From Camarhynchus parvulus (taxonomy: Eukaryota > Chordata > Aves > Passeriformes > Thraupidae): a DNA stretch of 64,000 bases. Positions 14,475 to 26,865 of the stretch are shown one piece after another; positions within the stretch are counted from its first letter, which is position 1; each line of letters opens with the position of its first letter. The notes below the pieces were generated by a model. That model was not told the origin of the DNA. It saw only the letters and a program-made list of their open reading frames with translations, and made no database searches. The translations under genes and the position numbers were made by a program. The DNA lies in contig NC_044573.1 of assembly GCF_901933205.1 (NCBI RefSeq), forward strand, positions 26,409,493 to 26,473,492. Direction: 5' to 3'.

Positions 14475-16359
14475 CAGTTTCTCTGAGTGTATCTCCTTAC
14501 ATGGCACTTATCACAACAGTGCTTGTGATAAAAATTCCTCTTCTATGAGGCAGCATCATGACATTTAGTTGCTTTTTGTTTCTCAGAAACAATTTTTGCA
14601 ACACTTTGAAATTGCTCAAACTCTGTTTTTCTGCAGCAACAAGTTTGGAGAGGAAGGGATTCCAGCCATGAATAGCTTCTAGAAACTATGCTGGCATACA
14701 GAGTATCTTATATAAGAAGTCAGATCTTGGGCTTGTTTTTTTTTCTTCCTCCCTTTTATGCCCAGCCCCTTTTCTGTGCTAGTGAAGGCCTTTGTTATAG
14801 CGCTAACCCAGCTGGATGCTACTTCCTCTGCTTAAGTGAAGTTCAAGAAACCAGCTGCTGCTTAAAAGAAAACTGCTTATTGTTAAATTCCTCTTCTTCC
14901 CCCTGCCAAGGTTAAACATGTCCCTTCTCCGTCAGCACCTCCAGTGTAATGTGTCCCCAGATATTGGTGGGCACGCCTTCAAGGACATAAACTTAGTCCC
15001 TACCAAGCTACCTGCTGACGAGGCAAAATGATGGACAACAGCTTTTAAAGTTGACTTAGTGTTAGCCAGTCACACCAAGATCAGTTTCCCTTCCTTTAGA
15101 GGCTTTTTCCTATCCCCAGAGCAGTGCAAGGTAAAATGCAGGGATGGAGAACTTTGAGGATATTAATTTTAGTTTTCTTACTCTTGCCTGATTGTTTTCA
15201 TTACTACTGTAATGAGCAATATTTTTCCTTCCTCCATACAAGCCTCTGAAGATTCTGTATAAAATACTGTACATAGCTTCCTCCTATTTTCAAGGAGCTA
15301 CCTTTAAAAAGCTGATCACTAAAGCCTTGAAATGCTTCGCTTGAAAAGATGAACTCTACAACCTGTTTTCAGAAGTGTATTGTGCAACACTGAGATAAAG
15401 TCACATAGCTTAACACAATTTAGGAAAATTCACTGCTGTACTGAGATTTCCTGTAAAACTCAGCTTTCTGAGTATTGAGTATGGTGCATTCCATAATTCC
15501 ATGATTATGTGCATTTTTATCCCAGACCATTGCTGTGGTAAAAGAGGAGGTCTCTGTGTCTGTGATAATCAGTGCAATGCCTTGTTTAGGATACTTTCTC
15601 TAAAAATCAGTAATTTACATTATTTCTTTAAGTTTTCTTGTATTAATAAATTGAGGTTTCAGAAGAAAATGTTGTCATCATATAAGTAAGCACTATCAAT
15701 CTGCAGTATAAAGAAGCAGATGGGCAATAGATCAAGGTACAAAAACATTCCTAAATCTGGAATTTCTTGGATTTCAAATATTTGACAGCTTCTGTAATGC
15801 TCTTTTCCATATTCTTATGCAGATTTTTTTATTTATGACGGATGCATGCCCTTTTGTATGCATATATGTATTCACAGTGATGGGAATTCAAGCTTAGTCC
15901 TTCAGCCCTGAATCCAGCCTTTACTGTTACATGCAATTTTACTTATTTCAGGGAGGTACATAATGTGGCTCTTGTTTTATCTGCTTCTTGTCTTTAAGTT
16001 GTTTCACATATATATACTGTTTATTTTCTCTAGGGAGAGCTATTCTTTGGCTTACCTTGACTGGATTTGCTAAATCTGTTGTAAGTCTACAGCAATATCT
16101 GAAGCCTACCATAAATTTCTTTATCAGAGTGATTTCAGTAATGTGTGTGCTGTTGTGTGATAAATGGCTCATGGTTTGATGACAGAGGAGTTTAAGTGTT
16201 ATTGTCACATCCTTGTCACATCATCACATCTATTCACACACAAGGGAACTGAGAGGTAAAATTAGAGGCTTTTCCCAGATCTTTTAATTGGTTCTTTCCA
16301 GTGTAGGAATGGATACATATATTTTATCTAGTATTCATATGATGGTTCATTATATCAAC

Positions 16360-16404
16360 CATTCTGTGTGTTTTCAAGAGAAAGATCATTCTGTGTGTTT
16401 TCAT
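16360..16404. repeat. 17-bp direct repeat with 27-bp period
   Basis: CATTCTGTGTGTTTTCA occurs at 16360 and again at 16387. Only this core matches; the sequence between the copies is unrelated. Confidence 0.85.
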
Positions 16405-19400
16405 AATTAATAATATGTAACATGAGAAACTTATGTGGAGCAGGGCCTGCTGTAAATTTGTAGCACATGTCCTTCACAGTATTGTTTGCAGTCCTGCCAT
16501 CTGTCTTGGGTTTGTATCTTCTCCTGAGGACGCTGTTTCTAAATTCACATCTGTCCTAGAGAATCACAACAGGACCTCCTTTGTATCTCCCGTGGAATCC
16601 TGAGAATGCTGTTTAAAGTGTTAGTTTACTTTATCTGTAGGGGGAGGGAAAAAAAAAAACAAAACACCACGAAAATTGCTTGCTTTTTCTAAACTTCTGT
16701 CTGGTGTTCCCACCTGGCCAGTGGGAGATAGCAGGCAGAGCTGCCATTTAATGTACATCTCTGTTACACTGTCATTGAAATGAGAGAGGAGTGAAACTAT
16801 GTTTAGTAAGTCTTTCTGATATTCCTCGAAGGCTGAAAAAAAAAGGCCTGTTGAACAATATGTTAATTTTGAAATCACTGTGTTTGAATGTAGCTGATCT
16901 GTTTTTCTTAAAATATTTCTGGAGCTGCATGTGAGCTGTAGTTGAAGATTTTTAAAACTTGGTTTCCTAAAGTCAGGTTCCTAAAAGATAGCTAAGCAAA
17001 TGCACAACTCATTGAAAAGTTATGAAAATTTCAGTGTTTGAATCCAGCATGACAGAAAATAAAGTATTATTTTATATAAATGGCAGTTGTTTTATACTGA
17101 AGGTTTATACAGATTAATATTGCATCATAGCACTGATCATTTGAAGTCAGTTGTCCAAACAAGGCAAATCCAGCTGCAAATTCATTAGTACCTATCACCT
17201 TGATGCTGTGCTCAGTGATAAAATATATGGATGGTAAAAGTGTTGATGTTACTTTTTTAGCCATTTCTCAGACTATTTCATGAATGGGAAAAAAAGGAAT
17301 AAACCTATGAAGACAAAAACTGTGAAACTCAGTAAGAAAGAAATAGTTAAAAAAAAAAAGAAGCTGGCTGTGATGTATTATCTCAGTGATAAATAGTTGT
17401 CAAAAATTATCTACTAAACTCTCCAGAAGAGAGCCATCGCAGCAAGTGACTGTGTCATGAACACTTCCAGGAATAAGAGAGGATGGTTTTGCAAGCAAAA
17501 TTCAAAGAAAAACAAATCCTCATTTTCTGTTTAAACCCAAAATCACACTTGAAATACAGTCAGCTCAGTTAAATGATGGACACCTATTCATAAATAGAAG
17601 CTATCAAGCTAATAATTTCCAGTTGCCAGAATGCTGTATAAAGCATGAGCTAGAAATATTGGAAAATGGTTCAAATATTTCTTAATAATATGCTAACTGC
17701 AGAAGAACTAAGCCCAGGAAATCAAATAGTGAAGATCTCTGGCTCTCCCCTGTGAGATATCTGCAAGTAGAAATGAAGGACATAACTTGTTAGGGAAAAT
17801 ATTTGCCTGATTTTTCCATATGGAAGAAATGTTGGTTAACCCTGCCAAAATGTTGCAGAGCACTTGGTGGTTTAATCAGAACTGTCCAGAGAGCATGTGA
17901 CACTTTGGGTTTGGATCCCCAAATATGTGATTCTTGAAGCCTACTGAAAAGAGAAGCAGCAATCAGGATGACATCACACTCAAATTTGTGTGCTTTTCTT
18001 ATTTCTGCAGTTTAAACTGACGCTGATGGGATGTGTGGTCTCACCAATATGTGTAGTATCTGTTAAACCTTATATATTAGTTCTCCTCTGCTAGAAGAAG
18101 AGTTCAAAGAAAGAAATCAAAAAGAAATCAGTAGTGCCAAGTCTGACTGTATAATTAGTGAAATTTCTTGGGTCTGGAAAATACTGTACTTCAAATTTAT
18201 TCCTCAGTTACTTTTCTCCTTCACCCCTTCTCTGTCATTCCAGATGACAAAGGGTCTGCCTCAAAATGTAACTCTGCTTGGACAGTAAACCTTTACTGCC
18301 TGCAGCTCTCCCCAAATAAATAACATCATAAGGTTATCATTATTTCAGCAACTGAACTATCCTTTTGTACCAGGAAAAAGAGTTTTTAGTAAAAAAAATC
18401 ATCTAGTATTCTCCTAGCTGAGCAAATACTAAGTAGGTATAACTTTATAATTGCTCACATGAATCTCAAAAAAGTGTCACAGAAATAGAAGAAATTGAAC
18501 GTGCTACAAAGAAAAATGGAAACAAGTGTTGTGTTGTCAGAGTGCTTAGTTTCAACTTATTGATTCTAATCTTTCTAGGTTTTGTAATTTTATAGTTTTT
18601 GAACAAATGTTTTCTTTCTCTTTTGGATTTAATGAGGGGGAAAGGTTTTTAGAGCTTTGTAAAGTTTTAAACAGGTGGAAAAAACAAGGAGTTATTGATT
18701 TAGTATAGAATAGAAATGTTTTTGTTCTCCATCCCAAGAACAAATCACGTCAGAGTATTTTCTCTGTCTAGTTGGAGTAAGAAAAAAAATATATTCATTA
18801 TCTTGTGTAACAGCTTTGCTGCCAGTCCTCATCAAAGTAATAAAATTGCAACCAGTAATGAAAACAGAAAAAAATAATTTTCCTAACCTTCAAAGGAAGG
18901 TTCAATTTATGTATTGTATAAATGCTTGAGTCAGTATTTTGTCCTATTGGGCTTAATGTTTGCACATAGACAATAGTATCAAGTAGCAGTACTATAGCAG
19001 CTCACTTGTGCAGTGTCCAGTGCTGTTAAACACAATATATCAGCTTCATGGCAGGTCCATGTAATCACAGATCCATTGATTCAAGAAAGTTTTGACTTGC
19101 TCATACCAGTGAATAGGTTATTTTTTTATATGAGATCATATTACTAAAATCTTGCCAAGAACTGAATACCACATTGGGGTTAGATTTGTAGAAGCTTACT
19201 ACATCTTGTGACCTCAATTTACTTAAACTTGCATGTTTTCTACTCTGGCAAGACATAAATAAACCAGCCTTGGAACACTGTGCAAGCTGCAGAGAGCACA
19301 GTGCAGCTCAGGACACTTCCATGGCCACCCCTTTCGGAAGGTTAAGCGCCTTGTCCCTCCAAGAAGCCAAGATCACTGGCAAAGGTCCAGCGGCTCCTTG

Positions 19401-19658
19401 TGTTGTGATGGAAAGAAACACTTGGAAGCAACCAATTCGCTGTCCAGGATGTTAAATATTTTTTCTATAAAACAGGACTAAATTTAAGTAAAGTAAAAGG
19501 GCTAACTTCTAAAGCCTCACTAGGGAAAAAGTGGTGAGTCCTGTTTTGCTGGCTGACACAGAGTTTAAGCAAAAATGATTACTTAAACCAGGTCCAACCT
19601 GTCTCACTCTGTTTAACCATCATATCCTCTAGTTTATGTGTAATTAAAATTAAGTGGC

Positions 19659-19681
19659 TTTTTTTTTTTTTTTTTTTTTTT
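19659..19681 (+). repeat. T23 homopolymer
   Basis: Twenty-three consecutive T. No AATAAA-like signal and no recognisable gene sequence lie next to it in the orientation expected for a retrocopy tail, so it is called only as a simple repeat. Confidence 0.95.
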
Positions 19682-20175
19682 CATCATTTAGTAACAGTAA
19701 GCCTAAAGAGCATCTTCCTGGGTTTGGTTTTATTTCCATGCTGTAGTAGAATCTCATGTAACAGACCAGAGGAGGTCTGAGATCCCTGTTTTGCTTGCTG
19801 TGAAGAGGCTGCTTTGAGGCCTTAGAAGGAGCAGGATGAAGAATAACACACTCCTGCAATCACCAGGTGGTGAATGGACCCTTAGTGATTTTTGCCAGAC
19901 TGCCTTTAGGGCTCTTGAGGAAACCTTTGATATTAGACTTAGACTATTTTTCTGGCAGGGTGGATTTAACTAAGTTTTGGTGGCTGGAAAAGAAGGGCAT
20001 CTGCTTTCAGTCGCTTGTGGAGCATTAGATTGTTGACACTTGGTCAAAATCAACTACTTTGCAGTATTTATGGTTTATGGATGTGGAGTTTGTGGAATTC
20101 AAAGTTTAAAATGTTTAGTAAAAGCAGTTGTTTTGTCACTATTGTCTTGGTAAGAGTAAGACTGCTGTCTCACCA

Positions 20176-20198
20176 ATAATATAATATAATATAATATG
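20176..20198 (+). repeat. (ATAAT)n microsatellite
   Basis: Four to five units of a 5-bp AATAT-type repeat. Confidence 0.85.
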
Positions 20199-20778
20199 AG
20201 AAGTACAAAAGAAGCTGATTATGTTGACTCTGACTCCTTGGTAACTTACACTAAAGTGGAAATTCCCCCCAGTGGTGCACTGATTTCAAAAATGAAAAGA
20301 ACTTGGAAAATGCAAAGTCTAAAAAGGGTTCTAGAGTAGTAGTAAATTGCTTATTATTCTTCTAGCTAGACAGGACATAAAAATGGTTCTTAAAATGATG
20401 TTCAAATAAAGGAATTCTTTCCTGCTCTGAGTGGAGGGACCATCCTCATTCTGATGGCAACTTTGCTGCAATCATCTTATGACTGGACTTGCCAGACAGG
20501 GAAGACTTTCCCTGCTGCTGTGCTCTTGAAGTACTTTTAAAATCTCTTCATATTCTGTAGAATTCCAGCATTAATGCAACATGTAAAGCACTGCACATAC
20601 CCTCAGAAAATGCACATCCCTAAGTGTTGTATGTGCCCTTGCTCCCAAATGTGCTTCACACTCATGACAGCATGACCAGAGTGATTGGACCAGAAAGCAC
20701 TTTGAAGCTAGCAAAGCAAAATCATCCTAAAAATAACTTGTTAAATAGTAATGAAGGTATTTTCCTAGCTAAGTAATA

Positions 20779-20800
20779 GCTAGAAATAGCTGTTTCTAGC
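20779..20800. repeat. short inverted repeat, 8-bp stem
   Basis: GCTAGAAA (20779-20786) and TTTCTAGC (20793-20800) pair exactly around TAGCTG. It lies in a stretch with repeated TAGCT words and has no known role. Confidence 0.8.
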
Positions 20801-21138
20801 AGTGGGGTAATAAATGTAGAGAGAAAAAAGAGATAGAAAACTCTAAGCTTTCATTCTTACTCTGGCATTGTGATTTTGTTTTTCTTCCTGAATTCCAGCA
20901 GCTGAAATAATTGTTGTTGTTTTATTCCTGTAGATGTAGAAATATGTTTTGTTTGGCTTTGAAGTTAGAATGAAAAAAAAACACCAAAAAAAGCCCACCT
21001 TATGTGGGAATGGAAGCATTTTTTGTGAGTCTGTGTCAACTTTTTTTCCATTGAACAATAAAAAGCTAAAGGTGACCATGTTAGAAAAGCAACATGCATG
21101 TATTTTAAAAAGTACTTCAGAAACAAAGGTGGGAGTAC

Positions 21139-21423
21139 TTTTGGTTTGGTTTGGTTTTGGTGGGTTTTTTTAAATTCCTTTAGAATACTCCTGTCATTTG
21201 CAGTTTCAAGTATTCTCCTAGGAGGATAATCTTGTATAACCCTAATGTTTCAATACATAATATGAATGTGTGTAAAATTCCCTTTGACATAAATACCTCC
21301 ACTTTGAAAGACTAATAGGTTTTGTTTGGTTTTGGGGTTTTTTTGGTAAACTGGATTTTCTGATGGGTTTTTTTTTTGTTGGTTGGTTGGTTTTGGTTGG
21401 GGGACAGGGGTGTGTGTGTTTGT
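21139..21423 (+). repeat. GT-rich low-complexity block
   Basis: Three G+T clusters lie within 285 bp. They are GGTTT-type repeats at 21139-21172, a GTTT/GGGG mix at 21318-21350, and GGTT repeats running into GGGG and GTGTGTG at 21367-21423. A on the + strand is rare within the clusters. The sequence between them is ordinary intron. Confidence 0.8.
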
Positions 21424-22399
21424 TTCAACCTGCAGATTGAAATCAATTTTATACCTAGGTGTACATCCCTGGCTTTATTCCTAGCATACCATTGTGATCA
21501 GAAAATATGTACAGGGGAAAGAGACGGTAAAATTATTAGGTCCCATTTTGCAGTTGAATCTATTCAAATTGTCATTTCAATTGGTGCAGAGCCTGTAAAT
21601 CCATCTTGACAATAATGAGTTTTATTCACAACATGATATTCTAAAATAGATGGGGTTTTTTTTATTATCCCGCTACATTCTTAAAAGCATGGGCTTTTAA
21701 TGAAAGCTTATGCCTGATCAATGGAGTTTTTTTCACTATGTTTTTACATTTGTTCTAAATTGTTGCACATTAGCAGATGTCACAGTTCATTGATAGATGG
21801 AAAGGGAAAGGCTTTGAAATTCTTTTACAGTGTTTGAAGGCTTATTACACACAACTTCTGTTTGTTCTTTTCTTTTTAATATTTTCACACATTGATATTA
21901 GCTCATGATTCCTAAATGAAAAATGTTCCCTGACAGCCCAAAACAAGGTAATCTTCAGGGTTTTTTTCCAGAACAAACATGACCCTTATGTTTTAGGCTG
22001 TCATTCTTCTTTCAAGCTGCTGCAACCACACTTTGAATCCTTCCTCAGATTCTATTAAAATAATTGTTTTATTAATGTAGTTACTCTTCAGGTACATTGC
22101 TGCCTTTGGTAGGATCATGATAATTTAAAAAATTCCAATTTTGGAATTTCATTTTCTGAATGTCTTTGTATACGTATATAAATCACTTAATTTTTTTGCA
22201 ACCTGTAAAAATAAAAAGTGTCCTGCCAAGTAAGTCTAATCCATTTTGTTGCTACTGACACAATGCAATGAAAGAGGTTATTTAGTAGGGGCATGTAAGT
22301 GCTACTCACTGCAGTCTATTCCCTTCATACTCCAGCAGCATCCAGAATTGTAGAAGGATGTTAAAATGGGCTATTCTACCTTATCCCTTTTAGTATCTG

Positions 22400-22625
22400 C
22401 TTACATATCTGTTGTCCATAAATGTTTCTAATTCATATTTAGAGTAGCTGGTACAGTCTGCCTCCACAGCTAGAGCAGCCAACTCCTATGAAGGAACACT
22501 TATTTTACTGCTTAAAAATGTCCCAGTTCTAATATTGCAGGATTTGATAAATAGCAGTTCCACATTCATCTCACCATCTGTGTGATGATTTTAATCTCAC
22601 TCATATTGTTACTCTCCTTTGTGCA
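22400..22625 (-). mobile_element. ancient L3/CR1-like LINE fragment
   Basis: The + strand carries, in order, CATAAATGTTTCTAATTCAT, CAGTCTGCCTCCACAGCTAG, CAACTCCTATGAAGGAACAC and a stretch with ATGATTTTAATCTCACTCAT. This order follows the antisense C-terminal and 3' part of the old L3/CR1 group: a 'cctccacaac' block, a 'gttccacag' block and a 'catgatttta' block. It is strongly diverged and would predate the avian CR1 copies. Edges are approximate and the call is from memory of the consensus. Confidence 0.5.
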
Positions 22626-24596
22626 GTGGGGTTGCTACTCTAGGAGTCCTGCACACATTACTGCAACTTACCTTTAGAGTGAACTGGATTTTACATTGTA
22701 CAAATTTACATGTCATTTCTTTGAGATTAATAAATAAAAAGTAGTTTTGAGGGGACTTTAATTCTGGTATTTACTGAAATTGTTGAGCAGGGTATGTTTG
22801 AAACTTCATGAACCACAGACAGGTTCTGAGGTTAATTTTTCCTATCTGTTGGTTGCATTCTCTGCTTGTAATGGTACCAGATGGTTGAAAAATGTGTGAT
22901 GGAAGAAATAGCAAGAGTCAAGTGTAAATTGAATGTTTCCACCTTGTAATTTCTCTCTCTTGTGATTTGAAGCATGTTACATCTTCTATTTAACCTGGAA
23001 TGAAACTTTTCTGACTTGGATCCATTCTGTCATCTCTTTAAGTATTTTTCAAAAACATCTTTCCTTCTAGATATACCAAAGAAGTGGTACCACTTAAGCT
23101 ATTTCAGTAAATGTCAAAATAGGAACTTTACTGCATTCATGCACACACACATTCCTTTTTCAGTTTATCTTATAGTGCAACACATTCTGCAAATTCCTGA
23201 TGCACACATCTTTCTTTTTTATGGGCATTCTGCAGAGAAGTAAACTGCCAGGCTATTCTGTAATCATCTTTGATGTTGCAATAAATGCTGTGTTCTTTAA
23301 AGCTTTTTAACCTTTAACCAGCTAAAGAACAAATCAAAGAAGCAGTTTTCTAGATAATTTAAAAAGACTATAGACACAGTAGATAAGTTGAAGTCTTGTG
23401 TTTGCTGTGTATCAAAAGACTTTTCCTCCAAAGGAAGATAGAAATTCGTTGAGCAGCTAGCAAACTTAACTCAATTTGGAGAGCTCATCAATAAGATAAA
23501 TGTATATTCAAAAGGTGCAAACATTTCCACACAGAAGCATGTATGTACAGGACTGATGTTTTCAGTTAACCATGCTTCAATATGCACTGAAGTTGCCCAG
23601 TGAATGTATGCAACCCAAAGCCTCCATTCGTACACTGATCCAAGCAGCAGGTGCAAATCTGATCTCACGAAAGCTTTGCCCAAATCAGAGGTCAGTGACT
23701 GTTGGAGATGTCCTCATGGCATCCCTTACTCTGTGTGTCCCTGCTCTTTGCTTCAGGGGCAAACTTGCTGACCTGTTTTTAAAAGCTACGAACATTTTAC
23801 TGAGATGTAGGGGGAGATCAGCCTCACTCAGTCCAGACCAATGTTCTCATCTGTAACCTCAAAGGGAGTTGCCATCTACACAGCAATCTGTCTGTTTTTC
23901 CACTGTCTTTCCCAGAAGCAGCTTGGCTAGCGATTAAGTCATGCAGGAGACCACCTGTGCTTCAGAGAGAAAATCTTCCTGCACCTGAAATTCCCGGGCA
24001 TCACATTGTGCCAACATTGTCTTATTTGAGTGTGTAAATTTAATCACCATTGGTTTAAACTTGTTCATACCTTTGGAAATAGGTACAGGCTGTCAGTGAG
24101 AGTAAGAGCTAGCCTGAGCACGAGGGGCTGAGTGTGGCACAGGCCACTCTCCCCAGCTAATGCAGACCTAGCTGCAGGATCCAGATGTGACAAGTAGAGC
24201 TGTCTGTTGGTCAGGGTGTCCAGTGACAGCCCCCAGCAGGGTGGGGGATGAAACAGGGCCAGGGCTCACTTGAGAGCCAAGGACAGAGGTGCACACCTGT
24301 AGTTCTGGGCTGGCCCAAAATGCAAGTGCTAAGAGGATGTCCCTCCCTGGGAAGATTGGACAGGGCCCCTGGGGCCTGGCTGTGCCCCCAGTGCCCTGAA
24401 CTCTATCATTAGCAATTCTGTAAGTGCAAGAAGGATAGAAGTGCTTCATTGGAGGCTGCAGAAGATGACAGAGCTCAGCTTAGCTGAGGGTCCTTTATTG
24501 AGGTAATCTGTCATGGTCCTCATCTCTTTGTATCAGTTCATGTGGTAGTGCTCTATATTTCAGTCTCTTACTATTTTCTGGATGAATAGGAGAAGC

Positions 24597-24637
24597 TGTC
24601 CATATATTAGTTATATTTGTCCATATATTAGTTATTT
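24597..24637. repeat. 21-bp tandem duplication, two copies
   Basis: TGTCCATATATTAGTTAT occurs twice with a period of 21 bp. The copies are identical over 18 bases, and the last few bases of the second unit differ. Confidence 0.85.
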
Positions 24638-26845
24638 GTATTACTCATGTTTAATGTTAACTTTGTTTTTATTCACTGTCATAATATCCTTCTCCCTTTT
24701 TGTTGTGTGGTTTTCTCCTACATGAGATCAAATGAGAGCATGAAACACTGAGTCTGTGGGTGGAATAGTGGTGTGTACAAGAGGCACAGGAGGGAGCATA
24801 TGAAGGTTGTTTCCCTCTCGGGCAACTGCTCTCTAGCAGAGCAGGTTATCTGGTTTCTGCTTAGCAACAGAGACTGTACAGGGATTTGCTCAGAACATTT
24901 ACCCTGGGCAGAAGCTCTGTCTGTGAGCTGCTCTTCATACTGACCTCCATCTCCCCATGACAAGGGATTTTTCATGTGTCATGTTTCCACAGCAAGGTTT
25001 CAGGAAGAGCACTGAAAAACTTGAGAAACAATTATATATTATCATTATTTAATGAAAATTCTGTTAACAGTTACCTAGGACAGCCTAGGAATACAAAAGG
25101 TGATCCATGAGGAGACAAAGAGAGGATAATTTTGTGTCTGGCCTTGTGCTAGCCATGAAGTTAGGAACTTTAAATCTGTCTCCTAAATGGCCTGATTCAG
25201 TGACAGCTTTGTGTTATCCTGTCTCGACAAAGGTTACACTTCCCAAACTGTGGATGAATATTTCTTCTTCCATTGCTGCAGTCAGTGTGCTGAAACTTGC
25301 TCAGTGGGAAGCAAGCTGGGCATCTGTAAAAGTCAGGTGTAACATGCAACCCCTGAAGCTTAGTAGAGGGAGTTGGTTCCTGAGGCCTCATCAGTGGCTC
25401 CAGTATTCAACAAATGCTGCAACTCACTCAGTTTACCCTGCAATCACTCTTTCTAATGTTTCTTTGTCTATTTGCCATTCTATTTTTCCCTGTACATCCA
25501 AATTCTATCTCTTCTTGGCATACGCTAAGTACTGGTGCAGAGAAGATTTCGGTCTGTATTATTAAGTGCAGTATCTGCAGAAAGTTGGTCTTCTATTTGT
25601 TCTTGTTATGGCATTTTATGACAATTAGTAATAATATATGTTTGAGGTTAATTTTTTTAAAATATGTCCAGTGTAAAGAATCAAGCTTGAGTTTGAGCAA
25701 ATAAGCATCAGCATGATAATGTGCCTGTCAGAGTACTACAAGGCAACACTTGTAAGAAAGAAAGGGTCCTAAATAAAAATCTGGAATTAGACATTTCTGA
25801 ATGGAAACATCTCTTAACTTACACCAGAAAAGCAACACCTTTATTTTGGCTGTCATAATTATTTTGTTTTGGCTTAGCCAAGTTCCCAAAAAGAAAGTCT
25901 CTTTGGTAAAAACAGGAAAACAAACTCTGCTGTGTTTTGGTTTTTTTTGTTTTTTTTTGTATGAGCAGAGACAGAGTTACTCAATGCAAATGTCTCATTT
26001 TAAGGAACTTAAAATCCTCAGGAAGGTTTTGTTAGTACAAATGCTACTATTTTTTCTATTTGGAACATCATGTTCAAGTAAGCTTTAGACTTTTATTTAT
26101 TTCTGGCATCCAGGGCATAGTTTGTGAACTGATATGACAGTATCTCATATAAATTTTCCATCTGGATGATCACAGTGCAATACAAGTTTCTTGCTGTGTT
26201 GTCAAGCTAGAACCAACTGTTGTCACTGGCTGACCTTCATTTTTAAGAACGTGGGAACATTGCTGAAACACTTCTCATAATACAGAAGAGCTGTTTCTCT
26301 GTACTGAGTATCTTTATGTTGCCAACGGCTTCATTCATCTTCTTTTGAAAGGGGCACAGGATTCCCTGTCCTCTCCCATCACAAACTTTCTAAAAGTGTA
26401 AGTCAATTCCTTAACACTTAATCTCACAAAGGGTCCGTAGGAGTCAGTGGCCTGGTCTAATGTACAAAAGTTAGAAAATCAAGTCCTAAAACAAGGCCAG
26501 AGAATGTGTTGTTGTGCTCAGACTTGTGTAAAATTGCTGATAACAAAATATGGTGTTCTTCTAGGTGCATCAGTGAATAGTCATGGCCTTTTTTTCCTTA
26601 GTGCAAGTGATTGAGTTGGTTGTAAGAGTAAGGAGGTATGAGGAACATGCAAAGGAGCACTCTGATGGAAATATTAATTATTAATGACTTATACAGTCTG
26701 TGAAATTATCAAAATAAGAAGCTCATACTGTGAAATCGCTAAACCCCCTCTCTTTAATGCTCACACTTTGTTTTCCTAGTTTCATTTGGTTACTCTTTTT
26801 CAGGAAAAAAAATTTCTGTAGAGACAGTACCAGCCTTTTCATCAT

Positions 26846-26865
26846 CCCCCCCCCCTTTTTTTTTT
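26846..26865 (+). repeat. C10T10 homopolymer junction
   Basis: Ten C are followed at once by ten T. This is a low-complexity tract and a likely site of length error in sequencing. Confidence 0.9.

Noticed and set aside
19659..19681. T23 as the poly(A) tail of a minus-strand retrocopy
   Set aside because: No polyadenylation signal at the right distance and no gene-like sequence beyond it.
24168..24449. 93-codon minus frame in a GC-rich patch
   Set aside because: Proline- and glycine-rich reading of GC-rich DNA, with no domain and no start or splice context.
25107..25565. 152-codon open frame on +, the longest in the window
   Set aside because: A frame of this length is expected about once or less by chance in 64 kb of two-strand AT-rich DNA. 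The protein has no recognisable domain, biased composition or splice context.
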